The notes beneath the pieces are model-generated. The model saw only the letters and a program-made list of their open reading frames with translations. It was not told where the DNA came from and did not search any database. The position numbers and the translations under genes were made by a program. 64,000 nucleotides of DNA from Gemmobacter lutimaris (lineage in GTDB: Bacteria; Pseudomonadota; Alphaproteobacteria; Rhodobacterales; Rhodobacteraceae). The stretch covers positions 1 through 64,000 of the forward strand of contig NZ_QXXQ01000003.1 of assembly GCF_003570715.1 (NCBI RefSeq). Reading direction: 5' to 3'. The first letter of the stretch is position 1, and each line of letters opens with the position of its first letter. Shown one piece after another: positions 34,416 to 43,386 of this stretch.

Positions 34416-35849
34416 TCAGCCTACCAAATAGGCACGCAGCGTCGCTTCAGTGCCCTGTGCGGCGAGGCTGTGCAGCCAATGCGCGAAATCCGCCGCGAAT
34501 CCCGCATGGTCGCCCAGATCGCCATAGATCGTGCGCTGGTCCAGCCAGACCTGCGGTTGTTCCTGGGCTTGCCGGGCCAGCCCTTGCAGCACGTCCCAGT
34601 TCGGGTCGTTGGGTGCGATCTCGGCGCCACTGTCGCTGCGGCCCGCGCAATAGCGGCACCACATCGCCGACACCAGCGCCAGCCCGCGCGCCGACCGCCC
34701 CGCCGCCAGCGCGTCGCGGACCGAGGGGATGATGAACTTCGGCTGCCGGTTCGACCCGTCGAGGCAGAGCCTGCGTTCGGTATCCGCCACCTCTGGATTG
34801 GCAAATCGTGCGCGGATCAGATCGAAATAGGCCGGGATATCGGTATCGGGCACCGGCGGCACATAGGGGATGACCTCCTCGCGTTCCACCTTGTCCAGCA
34901 GGGCGGAAATCAGCGGATGCGCCATCGCCTCATGCACATATTCAATGTCCATCAGCCCGCCGGGATAGGCGATGATCGCGTGCCCGCCGTTGAGGATGCG
35001 GATTTTCATCATCTCGTAGGCATGAACATGGTCGGAGAAGGTGACGCCGACCTGTTCCAGCGGCGGGCGGCCGGCGGGGAAGTGGTCTTCCACCACCCAT
35101 TGTCGGAACGGCTCGCACGTCACCGGCACCGGATCGTCGGCCAGACCGAAGCTCGCCGCCATGGCGCGTTCGCGCGGGCCGGTGGCGGGGGTGATGCGGT
35201 CCACCATCGCATTGGGGAAGGCGACATGCGTGTCGATCCAACCTGCAAGCTCGGGGTCCGACAGGCGGGCGAGGCCGACCACGGCGGCGCGGGTGACATG
35301 GCCGTTGCCTGGCAGGTTGTCGCAGCACATGATGGTGAAGGGCGGCACCCCCGCAGCCCGCCGGACCTTCAGCGCCGCGACGATGGCGCCGAAGGCGGTG
35401 CCCGGTGCGTCGGGATTGGCGGCATCGGCCATGATCTCGGGTGCGGCGGGGTCGAATTGGCCAGTGGCCGCGTTGATGAAATAGCCGCCCTCCGTCACCG
35501 TCAGGCTGACAATGCGGATTTCGGGCTGGGTCATCGCGGTGATCAGGCTGGCATTGCCCGGCTCGACCGGCAGGAAGTCGATCATGCTGCCGATACGGCG
35601 GCAGGTCTTTCCTGCCGGATCAAGCTCGATCACCGTTGAAAGGCAATCCTGCCCCTTCAGCGCATCCCGCATCTTTGCATCCGGCGCGCGCACCCCGGCG
35701 CCGAGGATCGCCCAGTCATGTCCGAGGCCGAGGTTGAACAGGTCGTCCAGATAGACGGCCATATGCGCGCGGTGAAAATTGCCCAGCCCGATATGGACGA
35801 TGCCGGGGGTCAGCTTGCTGCGGTCGTAGCGCGGAGTTTCTACAGTCAT
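34416..35849 (-). CDS. mtlK: Mannitol 2-dehydrogenase (polyol dehydrogenase, long-chain)
   Basis: A 477-residue NAD enzyme oxidising mannitol (and arabitol/sorbitol in relatives) to the ketose. The Rossmann motif is VHIGLGNFHRAHMAVYLDD (18-36); the active-site set is in MMKIRILNGGHAIIAYPG (Lys, Asn, His), and GHVTRAAVVGLARLS with NLPGNG match the family. ATG at 35849 is the family start. It is 2 bases after the sorbitol dehydrogenase gene and ends the hexitol operon. The symbol follows the Rhodobacter sphaeroides operon. Confidence 0.9.
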   Translation of the reverse strand: MTVETPRYDRSKLTPGIVHIGLGNFHRAHMAVYLDDLFNLGLGHDWAILGAGVRAPDAKMRDALKGQDCLSTVIELDPAGKTCRRIGSMIDFLPVEPGNASLITAMTQPEIRIVSLTVTEGGYFINAATGQFDPAAPEIMADAANPDAPGTAFGAIVAALKVRRAAGVPPFTIMCCDNLPGNGHVTRAAVVGLARLSDPELAGWIDTHVAFPNAMVDRITPATGPRERAMAASFGLADDPVPVTCEPFRQWVVEDHFPAGRPPLEQVGVTFSDHVHAYEMMKIRILNGGHAIIAYPGGLMDIEYVHEAMAHPLISALLDKVEREEVIPYVPPVPDTDIPAYFDLIRARFANPEVADTERRLCLDGSNRQPKFIIPSVRDALAAGRSARGLALVSAMWCRYCAGRSDSGAEIAPNDPNWDVLQGLARQAQEQPQVWLDQRTIYGDLGDHAGFAADFAHWLHSLAAQGTEATLRAYLVG

Positions 35850-35851
35850 GG

Positions 35852-36622
35852 TCAGGCCATCCAGTTTCCGCCGTCCACGCCGAAGCACTGGGCGACGATG
35901 TAATCGGCTTCCGGCGTGGCGAGGAAGATCGCCATACCCGTCAGATCCTGCGCCGTGCCCATGCGCCCGAAGGGCACGGTGGCGCCGACCTCGCGTTTCT
36001 TCTGGCCGGGGGGCTTGCCTTCAAAGCGGGCGAACAGGCTGTCCACATGATCCCAGTGTTCGCCGTCCACCACGCCGGGGGCGATGGCATTGACGTTGAT
36101 ACCATGGGCGATCAGGTTCAGCCCGGCGCTTTGCGTCAGGCTGATGACGGCGGCTTTCGAGGCGCAATAGACTGCCACAAGGCTTTCACCGCGCCGCCCG
36201 GCCTGGCTTGCCATATTGATGATCTTGCCGCCTTCGCCCCGGTCGATCATGTGCCGCGCCGCCGCCTGCATGCAGAACAGCGTGCCCGCCACATTGACCG
36301 AAAAGATACGGTCGTAATCGGTGCGGGTGATGTCAGCGATGGGCTGGGCGGTGAACAGCGCCGCGTTGTTCACAAGGATGTTGAGCTTGCCCATCCGCGC
36401 GATGGCGGTGGCGAAACCGGCCTCGATGCTGGCCTGATCGGTCACATCCATCTGCACCGCATGGGCCTGCGGACCAAGCTTCGCCGCTGCGGCTTCGGCG
36501 GCAGCCGCATTGACGTCGGCCAGCGTCACCGTCGCGCCCTCGGCGATATAGGCGCGGGCGAACTCCAGCCCGATGCCGCGTGCCGCCCCGGTGATCAGGG
36601 CCGTTTTTCCCGCCAGCCGCAT
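35852..36622 (-). CDS. smoS: Sorbitol (glucitol) dehydrogenase, SDR family
   Basis: A 256-residue classical SDR oxidising sorbitol to fructose with NAD; galactitol is a common side substrate. TGAARGIG (11-18) binds the cofactor, Asp36 in TLADVNA selects NAD over NADP, and the catalytic residues are Asn110, Ser139, Tyr152 and Lys156 (INMASQAGRRGESLVAVYCA). The stretch GINVNAIAPGVVDGEHWDHV is close to what I remember of R. sphaeroides SmoS. Start ATG overlaps the ATPase stop as TGATG. Confidence 0.92.
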   Translation of the reverse strand: MRLAGKTALITGAARGIGLEFARAYIAEGATVTLADVNAAAAEAAAAKLGPQAHAVQMDVTDQASIEAGFATAIARMGKLNILVNNAALFTAQPIADITRTDYDRIFSVNVAGTLFCMQAAARHMIDRGEGGKIINMASQAGRRGESLVAVYCASKAAVISLTQSAGLNLIAHGINVNAIAPGVVDGEHWDHVDSLFARFEGKPPGQKKREVGATVPFGRMGTAQDLTGMAIFLATPEADYIVAQCFGVDGGNWMA

Positions 36623-37617
36623 CAAAGCGCCATCCCGTTTGCGTCGAAGCGGTAAAGCTTGTCGGGGGGTGGCAGAAGGCTGATGGTCTGGCCATGATGC
36701 AGCCCGCGTTCGCCGGGCACGCGCACCGTCAGATCGCCCACGCCTTCCACCGCGACCTTCAGGAAGGTATCGGACCCCAGATGCTCCGCCAGCCCGATCA
36801 CGCCCTTCCACGGGCCGTCGGCCGTGACTTCCAGATGTTCGGGCCGCACGCCAAGGGTGGCGCAGCCGTGCCTGTCGGCCTCGGCCCCGGTAATGAGGTT
36901 CATTTTCGGGCTGCCGATGAAGCCTGCGACAAACAGGTTGCGCGGGCTGCGATACAGCTCCAGCGGTGAACCCACCTGTTCGATCCGGCCCGCGTTCAGC
37001 ACCACGATCTTGTCGGCCATGGTCATCGCCTCCACCTGATCGTGGGTGACGTAGATCATCGTCGTCTTCAGCGACTGGTGCAGTTCGCTGATTTCCTGCC
37101 GCATCGTGACACGCAGCGCCGCGTCAAGGTTCGACAGCGGTTCGTCGAACAGGAAGGCGGCCGGTTCGCGCACGATGGCGCGGCCAATGGCGACGCGCTG
37201 GCGCTGACCGCCCGACAACTGCCCCGGACGGCGATCCAGATAGCTGGAAAGGTTGAGGATACGCGCCGCGTTTTCAACCTTCCGGTCCTGTTCGGCCTGC
37301 GGCATCTTCGCCATCTTCAGCGGGAAGGCGATGTTCTTCCTGACCGACATATGCGGGTAAAGCGCATAGCTTTGGAACACCATCGCAAGGCCGCGTTCGG
37401 CCGGGGCCGCATCGGTGGCATTGCGTCCGTCGATCTCGATCTTGCCCGAGGAGATGTCCTCAAGCCCGGCGATCAGCCGCAGCAGGGTGGATTTGCCGCA
37501 CCCCGAGGGGCCGACGAAGACCACGAATTCGCCATCGTTGATCGTCAGATCCAGCGGCGGGATGACATTCACGTCGCCGAAGCTTTTCGTGATCGAGGAA
37601 AGGGTAATCTGTCCCAT
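36622..37617 (-). CDS. smoK: Polyol ABC transporter ATP-binding protein (UgpC/MalK type)
   Basis: A 331-residue ATPase of the carbohydrate class. Walker [10 protein letters not shown] (36-44), Q-loop in [14 protein letters not shown], signature [16 protein letters not shown], Walker [13 protein letters not shown]-loop [11 protein letters not shown]; a C-terminal TOBE/regulatory domain follows ([13 protein letters not shown]). Only one ATPase serves the importer, so it should work as a homodimer under SmoF/SmoG. 8 bases after the permease gene. Confidence 0.92.
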   Translation of the reverse strand: MGQITLSSITKSFGDVNVIPPLDLTINDGEFVVFVGPSGCGKSTLLRLIAGLEDISSGKIEIDGRNATDAAPAERGLAMVFQSYALYPHMSVRKNIAFPLKMAKMPQAEQDRKVENAARILNLSSYLDRRPGQLSGGQRQRVAIGRAIVREPAAFLFDEPLSNLDAALRVTMRQEISELHQSLKTTMIYVTHDQVEAMTMADKIVVLNAGRIEQVGSPLELYRSPRNLFVAGFIGSPKMNLITGAEADRHGCATLGVRPEHLEVTADGPWKGVIGLAEHLGSDTFLKVAVEGVGDLTVRVPGERGLHHGQTISLLPPPDKLYRFDANGMAL

Positions 37618-37625
37618 GGGTTACC

Positions 37626-38456
37626 TCACTTCACCGCGCCGAAGGTCAGGCCGCGGACGAGTTGTTTCTGGCTGAACCAGCCGAGGATAAGGATCGGCGC
37701 GATGGCCATGGTCGAGGCCGCCGAAAGTTTCGCGTAGAACAGCCCCTCGGGCGACGAATAGCTGGCGATGAACTGGGTCAGCGGCGCCGCGTTCGAGGTG
37801 GTCAGTTGCAGGGTCCAGAACGCCTCGTTCCAGGCGAGGATGACGTTCAGAAGCAGGGTCGAGGCGATGCCGGGCACGGCCATCGGCGTCAGGATGTAAA
37901 GGATTTCCGACCGCAGGTTTGCGCCGTCCATCCGCGCGGCCTCAAGGATCTCGCCGGGGATTTCCTTGAAGTAGGTGTAAAGCATCCAGACCACGATCGG
38001 CAGGTTGATCAGTGTCAGCACCACGACCAGACCGATGCGGGTGTCCAAGAGGCCGAAATCGCGGAACATCAGATACATCGGCACCAGAACGCCCACGGCA
38101 GGCATCATCTTGGTGGACAGCATCCACATCAGCAGATCCTTGGTGCGCTTGCCCGGCACGAAGGCCATCGACCAGGCCGCCGGAATGGCGATCAACAGCG
38201 CCAGCAGGGTGGAGCCCAGCGACAGAACGACCGAGTTCCAGAAATGCTTCAGGTAGTTCGAGCGTTCCTGCACCTCGTGATAGCTTTCCAGCGACCAGGT
38301 CGAGGTCAGCACATCCAGCGGCGCCTTGATGGCGTCGCCCTCGGATTTGAAGCTGAGGATGATGGTCCAGAGGATCGGAAAGAAGATCAGGAAGCCGATG
38401 GTCCAGGCGGCGACCGTGACGACGGCCTGCCGGGTGGCGGTGGTTTTGCGCGACAT
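37626..38456 (-). CDS. smoG: Polyol ABC transporter permease (second subunit)
   Basis: A 276-residue six-helix permease of the MalG type. The coupling EAA loop reads EAARMDGANLRSEILYILTP; helices are FLIFFPILWTIILSF, LSLGSTLLALLIAIPAA and others. It starts 3 bases after the first permease gene. Together with SmoF it forms the channel for sorbitol/mannitol import. Confidence 0.9.
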   Translation of the reverse strand: MSRKTTATRQAVVTVAAWTIGFLIFFPILWTIILSFKSEGDAIKAPLDVLTSTWSLESYHEVQERSNYLKHFWNSVVLSLGSTLLALLIAIPAAWSMAFVPGKRTKDLLMWMLSTKMMPAVGVLVPMYLMFRDFGLLDTRIGLVVVLTLINLPIVVWMLYTYFKEIPGEILEAARMDGANLRSEILYILTPMAVPGIASTLLLNVILAWNEAFWTLQLTTSNAAPLTQFIASYSSPEGLFYAKLSAASTMAIAPILILGWFSQKQLVRGLTFGAVK

Positions 38457-38459
38457 GGC

Positions 38460-39332
38460 TCAGGTCTCCAGATTCTTGCCGATCATCCGCATCAGGAAGA
38501 TCGCAACGATATTGGCCAGGATCACGGCAATGATGCCGCCCGCGCTGCCGCCGCCCACGTCGTAGTTCAGCAGCGATTGCGCATAGACGAGGTAGGGCAG
38601 GTTGGTCGAAGCCGTGCCGGGGCCGCCGTTGGTAGTGACAAGGATTTCGGCAAAGACCGACAGCAGGAAGATGGTCTGGATCAGCACGACGACGGTGATC
38701 GACCTCGTCAGATGCGGCACCGTCAGATAGATGAAGCGGTTCAGCCAGCTTGCGCCGTCCATCTCGGCCGCCTCCATCTGCTCGCGGTCAAGGCTTTGCA
38801 GGGCGGTCAGCAGGATCAGGGTGGCAAAGGGCAGCCAGCTCCACGCAACGATCAGGATGATCGAGGCCAGCGGCGCATGTGACAGGAAGTCGAAGGGCTG
38901 CAAGCCAAACGCCTTGGCGATATGGGCGAACATGCCGTTCACGGGGTTCATGAACATGTTCTTCCAGACCAGCGCCGACACCGTGGGCATCACGAAGAAA
39001 GGCGCGATCACCATGACGCGCACAATGCCCTGTCCCTTGAACGGCTGGTCCAGCAACAGCGCCAGCGCCACACCGCCGACGACGGTGATGACCAGCACAC
39101 CCCCCACCAGCAGGAGCGTGTTCACCAGCGCATCCCAGAACGCGTGTTGCGTGATGAAGTAGTAATAATTGTCAAAGCCGGTCCAGCTTTCCATGCCGGG
39201 CATCAGCAGGTTGTAGCGCAGGAAGCTGAAATAGATGGTCATGCCCAGAGGAACGATCATCCACAGGAACAGCAGGATGACCGCGGGAGAGACCATGAGG
39301 CGCGCCGCCGTCCGCGAATGTTCGGTTGCCAT
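38460..39332 (-). CDS. smoF: Polyol ABC transporter permease (first subunit)
   Basis: A 290-residue six-helix permease of the MalF type. It starts MATEHSRTAARLMVSPAVIL; the EAA loop is EAAEMDGASWLNRFIYLTVP. It follows the binding-protein gene after a 91-base gap with a stem-loop and precedes smoG by 3 bases. The gap's AGGGAGG near 39400 is not its ribosome site; the one used lies just before 39332. Confidence 0.9.
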   Translation of the reverse strand: MATEHSRTAARLMVSPAVILLFLWMIVPLGMTIYFSFLRYNLLMPGMESWTGFDNYYYFITQHAFWDALVNTLLLVGGVLVITVVGGVALALLLDQPFKGQGIVRVMVIAPFFVMPTVSALVWKNMFMNPVNGMFAHIAKAFGLQPFDFLSHAPLASIILIVAWSWLPFATLILLTALQSLDREQMEAAEMDGASWLNRFIYLTVPHLTRSITVVVLIQTIFLLSVFAEILVTTNGGPGTASTNLPYLVYAQSLLNYDVGGGSAGGIIAVILANIVAIFLMRMIGKNLET

Positions 39333-39364
39333 GGCGTTTCCTGAATGTCGGAGGGGAATGAAAC

Positions 39365-39400
39365 GGCGGGGCCAGCGGATGTGAGAGGGCCGGCCCCGCC
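39365..39400 (-). promoter_or_regulatory. Intra-operon stem-loop after the binding-protein gene
   Basis: GGCGGGGCC (39365-39373) pairs with GGCCCCGCC (39392-39400) across an 18-base loop, 24 bases after the smoE stop. Stable hairpins in this place protect binding-protein mRNA and dampen readthrough, giving more binding protein than permease; that role is known in other ABC operons and inferred here. Confidence 0.6.
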
Positions 39401-39423
39401 CAGGGAGGAACGACAGGCGTTCC

Positions 39424-40737
39424 TTACTTGATGTAACCCGAGCGGGTCATTTCCGTGGTCACCATCGCCTGCGCCTGTGCCAGCGCATCCTCCGCCGAGG
39501 TGCTGCCCGCCAAAGCGGCCGAGAACATCTGTCCGACAGCGGTGCCAAGACCCTGGAATTCCGGGATCGCCACGAACTGCACGCCGACATAAGGCACTTC
39601 ATCCACGGTCGGATGGGTCGGGTCGGCCGCATTGATGCTATCCAGCGTCATCTTGGCAAACGGCACCTTCTGGTATTCCGGGTTCGCATACAGCGAGGTG
39701 CGGGTGCCCGGCGGCACATTGGCCCAGCCTTCTTTCTCGGCGACCAGCGCCAGATAGTCTTTCGAGGTTGCCCAGGCGACGAAGGTCTTGGCGGCCTCTT
39801 CCTTCTGGGTGCCCGCCGGGATGGCGAGGTTCCAGGCCCAGAGCCAGTTGCCGCGCTTGCCCAGACCCTTGTCGGGCGCCAGTGCAAAGCCGACCTTGTC
39901 GGCCACGGTCGAATCCTTCGGATTGGTCACGAAGCTCGCCGCAACGGTGGCGTCGATCCACATGCCGCACTTGCCTTGCTGGAACAGTGCGAGGTTTTCG
40001 TTGAACCCGTTGTTCGAGGCGCCGGGCGGGCCGTAGTTGTTCATCAGGTCCAGATAGAAGGTCAGCGTGTCTTTCCACGGCTGCTGGTCGAACTGGGGTT
40101 TCCAGTCCATGTCGAACCACTTGGCCCCGAAGGAGTTGGACATGGCGGTCAGGAAGGCCATGTTCTCGCCCCAGCCGGCCTTGCCGCGCAGGCAGATGCC
40201 ATAGACCTCGCCGGCCTTGTCGGTCATCTTCTCGGCGGCTTCCCTGATGAAGTCCCAGCTGGGCGCGTCGGGCATGGTCAGCCCGGCCTTCTCCATCAAG
40301 TCGGTGCGATACATCACCATCGAGCTTTCGCCGTAGAAGGGCGCGGCGACCAGATTGCCGTCAACGGTCAGGCCGCCACGGATGGCAGGCAGCAGGTCGT
40401 CCACGTCATAATCGGCGGGCAGGTCATTCAGCGACACCAGCCAGCCCTGCTTGCCCCAGATCGGCGCCTCGTAGGTGCCGATGGTCATCACGTCGAACTG
40501 GCCGCCCTTGGTGGCGATGTCGGTGGTAACCTTCTGGCGCAGGACGTTTTCTTCCAGCGTCACCCACTCGACCTTGATGTCGGGGTGCTTGGCGTTGAAA
40601 GCGTCCATCAATCCTTGCATGCGGATCATGTCGCCGTTGTTCACGGTGGCGACGGTGATCGTGGTTTCGGCCAGCGCAGCACCCGCGAGCGTAAGCGAAA
40701 CCGTCGCGCCAAGCATGGCGCGGAGTGTCATGTTCAT
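39424..40737 (-). CDS. smoE: Polyol ABC transporter substrate-binding protein
   Basis: A 437-residue periplasmic binding protein (extracellular family 1). Signal peptide MNMTLRAMLGATVSLTLAGA, cut after ALA near residue 23; ETTITVATVNNGDMIRMQGL begins the mature protein, and FDVMTIGTYEAPIWGKQGWL is the first hinge region. I chose ATG at 40737, which has GGGAGGATCAC before it; an in-frame start 10 codons upstream would spoil the signal peptide. Carries sorbitol/mannitol to the permeases. Confidence 0.9.
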   Translation of the reverse strand: MNMTLRAMLGATVSLTLAGAALAETTITVATVNNGDMIRMQGLMDAFNAKHPDIKVEWVTLEENVLRQKVTTDIATKGGQFDVMTIGTYEAPIWGKQGWLVSLNDLPADYDVDDLLPAIRGGLTVDGNLVAAPFYGESSMVMYRTDLMEKAGLTMPDAPSWDFIREAAEKMTDKAGEVYGICLRGKAGWGENMAFLTAMSNSFGAKWFDMDWKPQFDQQPWKDTLTFYLDLMNNYGPPGASNNGFNENLALFQQGKCGMWIDATVAASFVTNPKDSTVADKVGFALAPDKGLGKRGNWLWAWNLAIPAGTQKEEAAKTFVAWATSKDYLALVAEKEGWANVPPGTRTSLYANPEYQKVPFAKMTLDSINAADPTHPTVDEVPYVGVQFVAIPEFQGLGTAVGQMFSAALAGSTSAEDALAQAQAMVTTEMTRSGYIK

Positions 40738-40760
40738 CAGTGATCCTCCCTGTATGCGAA

Positions 40761-40793
40761 TGAGCAAATCATCGCACTATGGGTAATTGCTCA
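40761..40793 (-). promoter_or_regulatory. Candidate operator in front of the polyol transporter genes
   Basis: Inverted half-sites TGAGCAA (40761-40767) and TTGCTCA (40787-40793) are 19 bases apart in the 113-base gap between the SorC-family regulator and smoE. TTGACG, a possible -35 box read on the minus strand, lies at 40808-40813. The spacing puts the palindrome over the expected -10/start region. SorC-type regulators bind such palindromes, so the neighbouring gene product is the likely binder. Confidence 0.5.
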
Positions 40794-40850
40794 CATGATG
40801 GCGCTACCGTCAAGCCCCCGGATTCGCCGCAAATGCGAAGGAAACAAGGC

Positions 40851-41807
40851 TTACGGGCGGTTCAGAATGGCGGTCGCTGTGGCTTCGTCTGTCACCAGAC
40901 TATTGATAATGCGGGATTTCATCGCACCGATGATCGCCAACGCCTTGCTTGCGCCTGCAGCGATCCCCACGGCGGGCCGATCCAGCCCCGGTGTCACCCG
41001 CACCCCGCCCGTGCGGCGGTTGGTGCCCAGATCGAGGTAATTGCCCGCCGAATCGAAGACCCAGCCCGCCACCTCGCCCACGGCGCCCGCCGCCTGCATC
41101 TCGTCCAGTTCCGCCCGGCTGACGAATCCGTCAGCCAGCAGCGGCGCGTCGTCTGACATCTGCCCGACGCCTACCACCACCACATCGGCCTTGCGGGCAA
41201 GGTCCACTACACGTTGCACCGGGGCAAGCGCATGGAAGGCCGCGCGTTCCTCAGGGGTGGGGCTGATCACCGGCACCGGCATCGGGTAATGGGGGGCGCG
41301 CACCTTGTCGGCGATGCGCATCACCACGTCGAAGAAACTGGCCGAGCCATCGGGGGCGATATTGCCGATCAGCGACACCAGACGGTGTTGTTCGGCCTCC
41401 ATCGGGGTCAGCGCATCCACCATACCGCGCAGCGCTCGTCCGGTGCCCAGTGCGATGACCAGTGGATCAGGCATGCGCAGGAAGCGTTCCATCTCGGCCG
41501 CGGCAGCACTGCTTGTGGCGGTGACCGGATCGGCGCCCGGCCCAAGCGAGGGCACCACCCGGCAGCGCAAAAGCCCGAACCTGTCCTTCAGCGCGGTTTC
41601 CAGATCCAGACAGGCAGCGATGCGGTGGTTCAGCCGCACATGGATCAGACCTTCCGCCATCGCCCGGCTGACCAGCCGTTGCGCGCGCTGTCGGCTGATG
41701 CCCAGTTCACCCGCGATCTGGTCCTGCGTCATCCCACCGACGTAGTAAAGCCACGCCGCCCGCGCGGCATCGTCCTGCGGTGTGGTCTCGGGTTCGGCGC
41801 GGCTCAT
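40851..41807 (-). CDS. smoC: SorC/DeoR-family sugar-binding transcriptional regulator
   Basis: A 318-residue regulator. Residues ~17-58 form the helix-turn-helix (AAWLYYVGGMTQDQIAGELG then ISRQRAQRLVSRAMAEGLI); the rest is the sugar/phosphosugar sensor domain of the SorC family (LVIALGTGRALRGMVDAL, LVSLIGNIAPDGSASFFDVV, VGIAAGASKALAIIGAMKS). Located directly upstream of the polyol operon, so it should respond to a polyol or its product; the symbol follows R. sphaeroides. Its ATG overlaps the HAD stop (ATGA). Confidence 0.82.
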   Translation of the reverse strand: MSRAEPETTPQDDAARAAWLYYVGGMTQDQIAGELGISRQRAQRLVSRAMAEGLIHVRLNHRIAACLDLETALKDRFGLLRCRVVPSLGPGADPVTATSSAAAAEMERFLRMPDPLVIALGTGRALRGMVDALTPMEAEQHRLVSLIGNIAPDGSASFFDVVMRIADKVRAPHYPMPVPVISPTPEERAAFHALAPVQRVVDLARKADVVVVGVGQMSDDAPLLADGFVSRAELDEMQAAGAVGEVAGWVFDSAGNYLDLGTNRRTGGVRVTPGLDRPAVGIAAGASKALAIIGAMKSRIINSLVTDEATATAILNRP

Positions 41808-42484
41808 GGCATGCTCCGTAGGTCGGGGGCGATCCGGTAGAAATCGCCGAAAGAGGCAAAGCGATGATGCGGGCGTGCATCGTCGGGTTCGGGCAGGGTG
41901 TCGGGGCCCATATGGCTGCCGCCGGTAAAACGCCAGACCTCCATCCCCGCCGCAAGGGCCGCGCGCACGCCAGTCAGGCTGTCCTCGATCACAAGGCAGT
42001 CTTGCGGCGCGGCGCCCATCCGCGCAGCGGCATACAGGAACAGGTCAGGTGCGGGCTTGCCGCGCGACACCTCGGATGCGGTGAAGATATGCGGCGCCAG
42101 CCGGTCCCACAGCCCCACCAGCCGCAAGGACATTTCCACCCGCCGCGGGCTGGAGGAGGTGGCGACACAGGTCGGCACCGACAGGTCATCCAGCATGTCC
42201 GCAACACCCGGCATGATCTTCAGCTCGCGGCCGAACGCCTCCAGCAGCGCCTCGCGGTAGCGGGTTTCAAATTCTGGGGGCAGATCCAGCCCGAATTCGC
42301 GCCGGATCGTCGCCATGACGGTCGGATAGCTGCGGCCAAGGAAATGCTGCGACACATAGGGCAGGTCGATCTGCACACCCAGGCGCGACAGTTCGGCAAC
42401 CAGCATACGAGCGCTGATGATCTCGCTGTCGATCAACACGCCGTCACAATCGAGGATCAGAAGCCTGGGAACCCGTCTCGCCAT
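41804..42484 (-). CDS. HAD-family hydrolase (phosphatase/phosphoglucomutase-like)
   Basis: A 226-residue HAD protein of the beta-phosphoglucomutase/phosphatase subclass. Motif I is LILDCDGVLIDSE with Asp12 and Asp14; motif II is ATSSSPRR; motif III/IV is SRGKPAPDLFLYAAARMG then CLVIEDSLTGVRAALAAGM. ATG at 42484 (MARRVPRLLI) is the family start. It is coupled to the SorC regulator gene, so it likely acts on a sugar phosphate of the polyol pathway; the exact substrate cannot be read. Confidence 0.82.
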   Translation of the reverse strand: MARRVPRLLILDCDGVLIDSEIISARMLVAELSRLGVQIDLPYVSQHFLGRSYPTVMATIRREFGLDLPPEFETRYREALLEAFGRELKIMPGVADMLDDLSVPTCVATSSSPRRVEMSLRLVGLWDRLAPHIFTASEVSRGKPAPDLFLYAAARMGAAPQDCLVIEDSLTGVRAALAAGMEVWRFTGGSHMGPDTLPEPDDARPHHRFASFGDFYRIAPDLRSMP

Positions 42485-42564
42485 GCCCCGTTCTGGCACA
42501 ACCGCCTTCGTCGGGCAATCTGGCGCTGTTGCCCCGGAAGGCGGCGGGGCATAGGTTGGCGGAT

Positions 42565-43386
42565 ATGGGAATCGACGCCGACATCCTCGCCGACTGGCAC
42601 GCCTCTGCCGCAGCACTTCAGTGGCTTCACGAACTTGGCGTGACCGAGCCGGTGCTGGATGCACCGCTGGATCGCTATGATCTGGCGGAGCGGGAGGCCC
42701 CGCCCGCCCGCGCCGCCGCTCCGGCTCCGGCGCGCGGCCCGGCACAACGGCAGGTGCCCGAACCACCACCCGAGCCGGTGAAGATTGATCCGGTCGCCGT
42801 GGCGCGGGAAACAGCGCAGCGCGCGCCGACGCTGGAGGCACTGCGCGAGGCGCTGGGCGCCTATCCGCATTGCGACCTGAAACGCGGCGCCCGGAATACC
42901 GTCTTTGCCGATGGCAACCCCGCCGCCCGCGTCATGGTCATCGGCGAGGCGCCGGGCCGCGACGAGGATATGCAGGGCCTGCCCTTTGTCGGCCGTGCCG
43001 GGCAGTTGCTGGACCGCATGTTCGCCGCCATCGGCCTTGGCCGCCAAAGCCCCGACGCGGAGCGCGCGCTGTATATCAGCAATGTGATGCCGTGGCGCCC
43101 GCCCTCGAACCGGGAACCCACGCCCGAGGAAATGGCGATGATGGTGCCCTTCCTGCGGCGCCATGTCGAACTGGCCGATCCGGGGGTCATCGTCATCATG
43201 GGCAACACGCCCGCGCAGGCGGTGCTGCGTCAGCGGGGTATCACCCGTCTGCGCGGCAAATGGGCCGAGGCCTGGGGCAAGCCGGTGCTGCCGATGCTGC
43301 ACCCCGCTTACCTTCTGCGCAACCCGCATGCGAAACGTGATACCTGGGCCGACCTGCTGACGCTTCAGGATCACCTGAACGCCTGA
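42565..43386 (+). CDS. Uracil-DNA glycosylase, family 4-like, without Fe-S cysteines
   Basis: A 273-residue protein: alanine/proline-rich N-terminal extension (~1-85) then a UDG-fold domain. Motif A is [20 protein letters not shown] (124-143), motif B is [20 protein letters not shown] (242-261). These match family 4 (SPO1-polymerase-related) enzymes that remove uracil from DNA. The four iron-sulfur cysteines of family 4 are not there: only Cys103 exists in the whole protein, and the CRPP position reads MPWRPP. Start ATG is 80 bases from the divergent HAD gene. Confidence 0.8.
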   Translation: MGIDADILADWHASAAALQWLHELGVTEPVLDAPLDRYDLAEREAPPARAAAPAPARGPAQRQVPEPPPEPVKIDPVAVARETAQRAPTLEALREALGAYPHCDLKRGARNTVFADGNPAARVMVIGEAPGRDEDMQGLPFVGRAGQLLDRMFAAIGLGRQSPDAERALYISNVMPWRPPSNREPTPEEMAMMVPFLRRHVELADPGVIVIMGNTPAQAVLRQRGITRLRGKWAEAWGKPVLPMLHPAYLLRNPHAKRDTWADLLTLQDHLNA

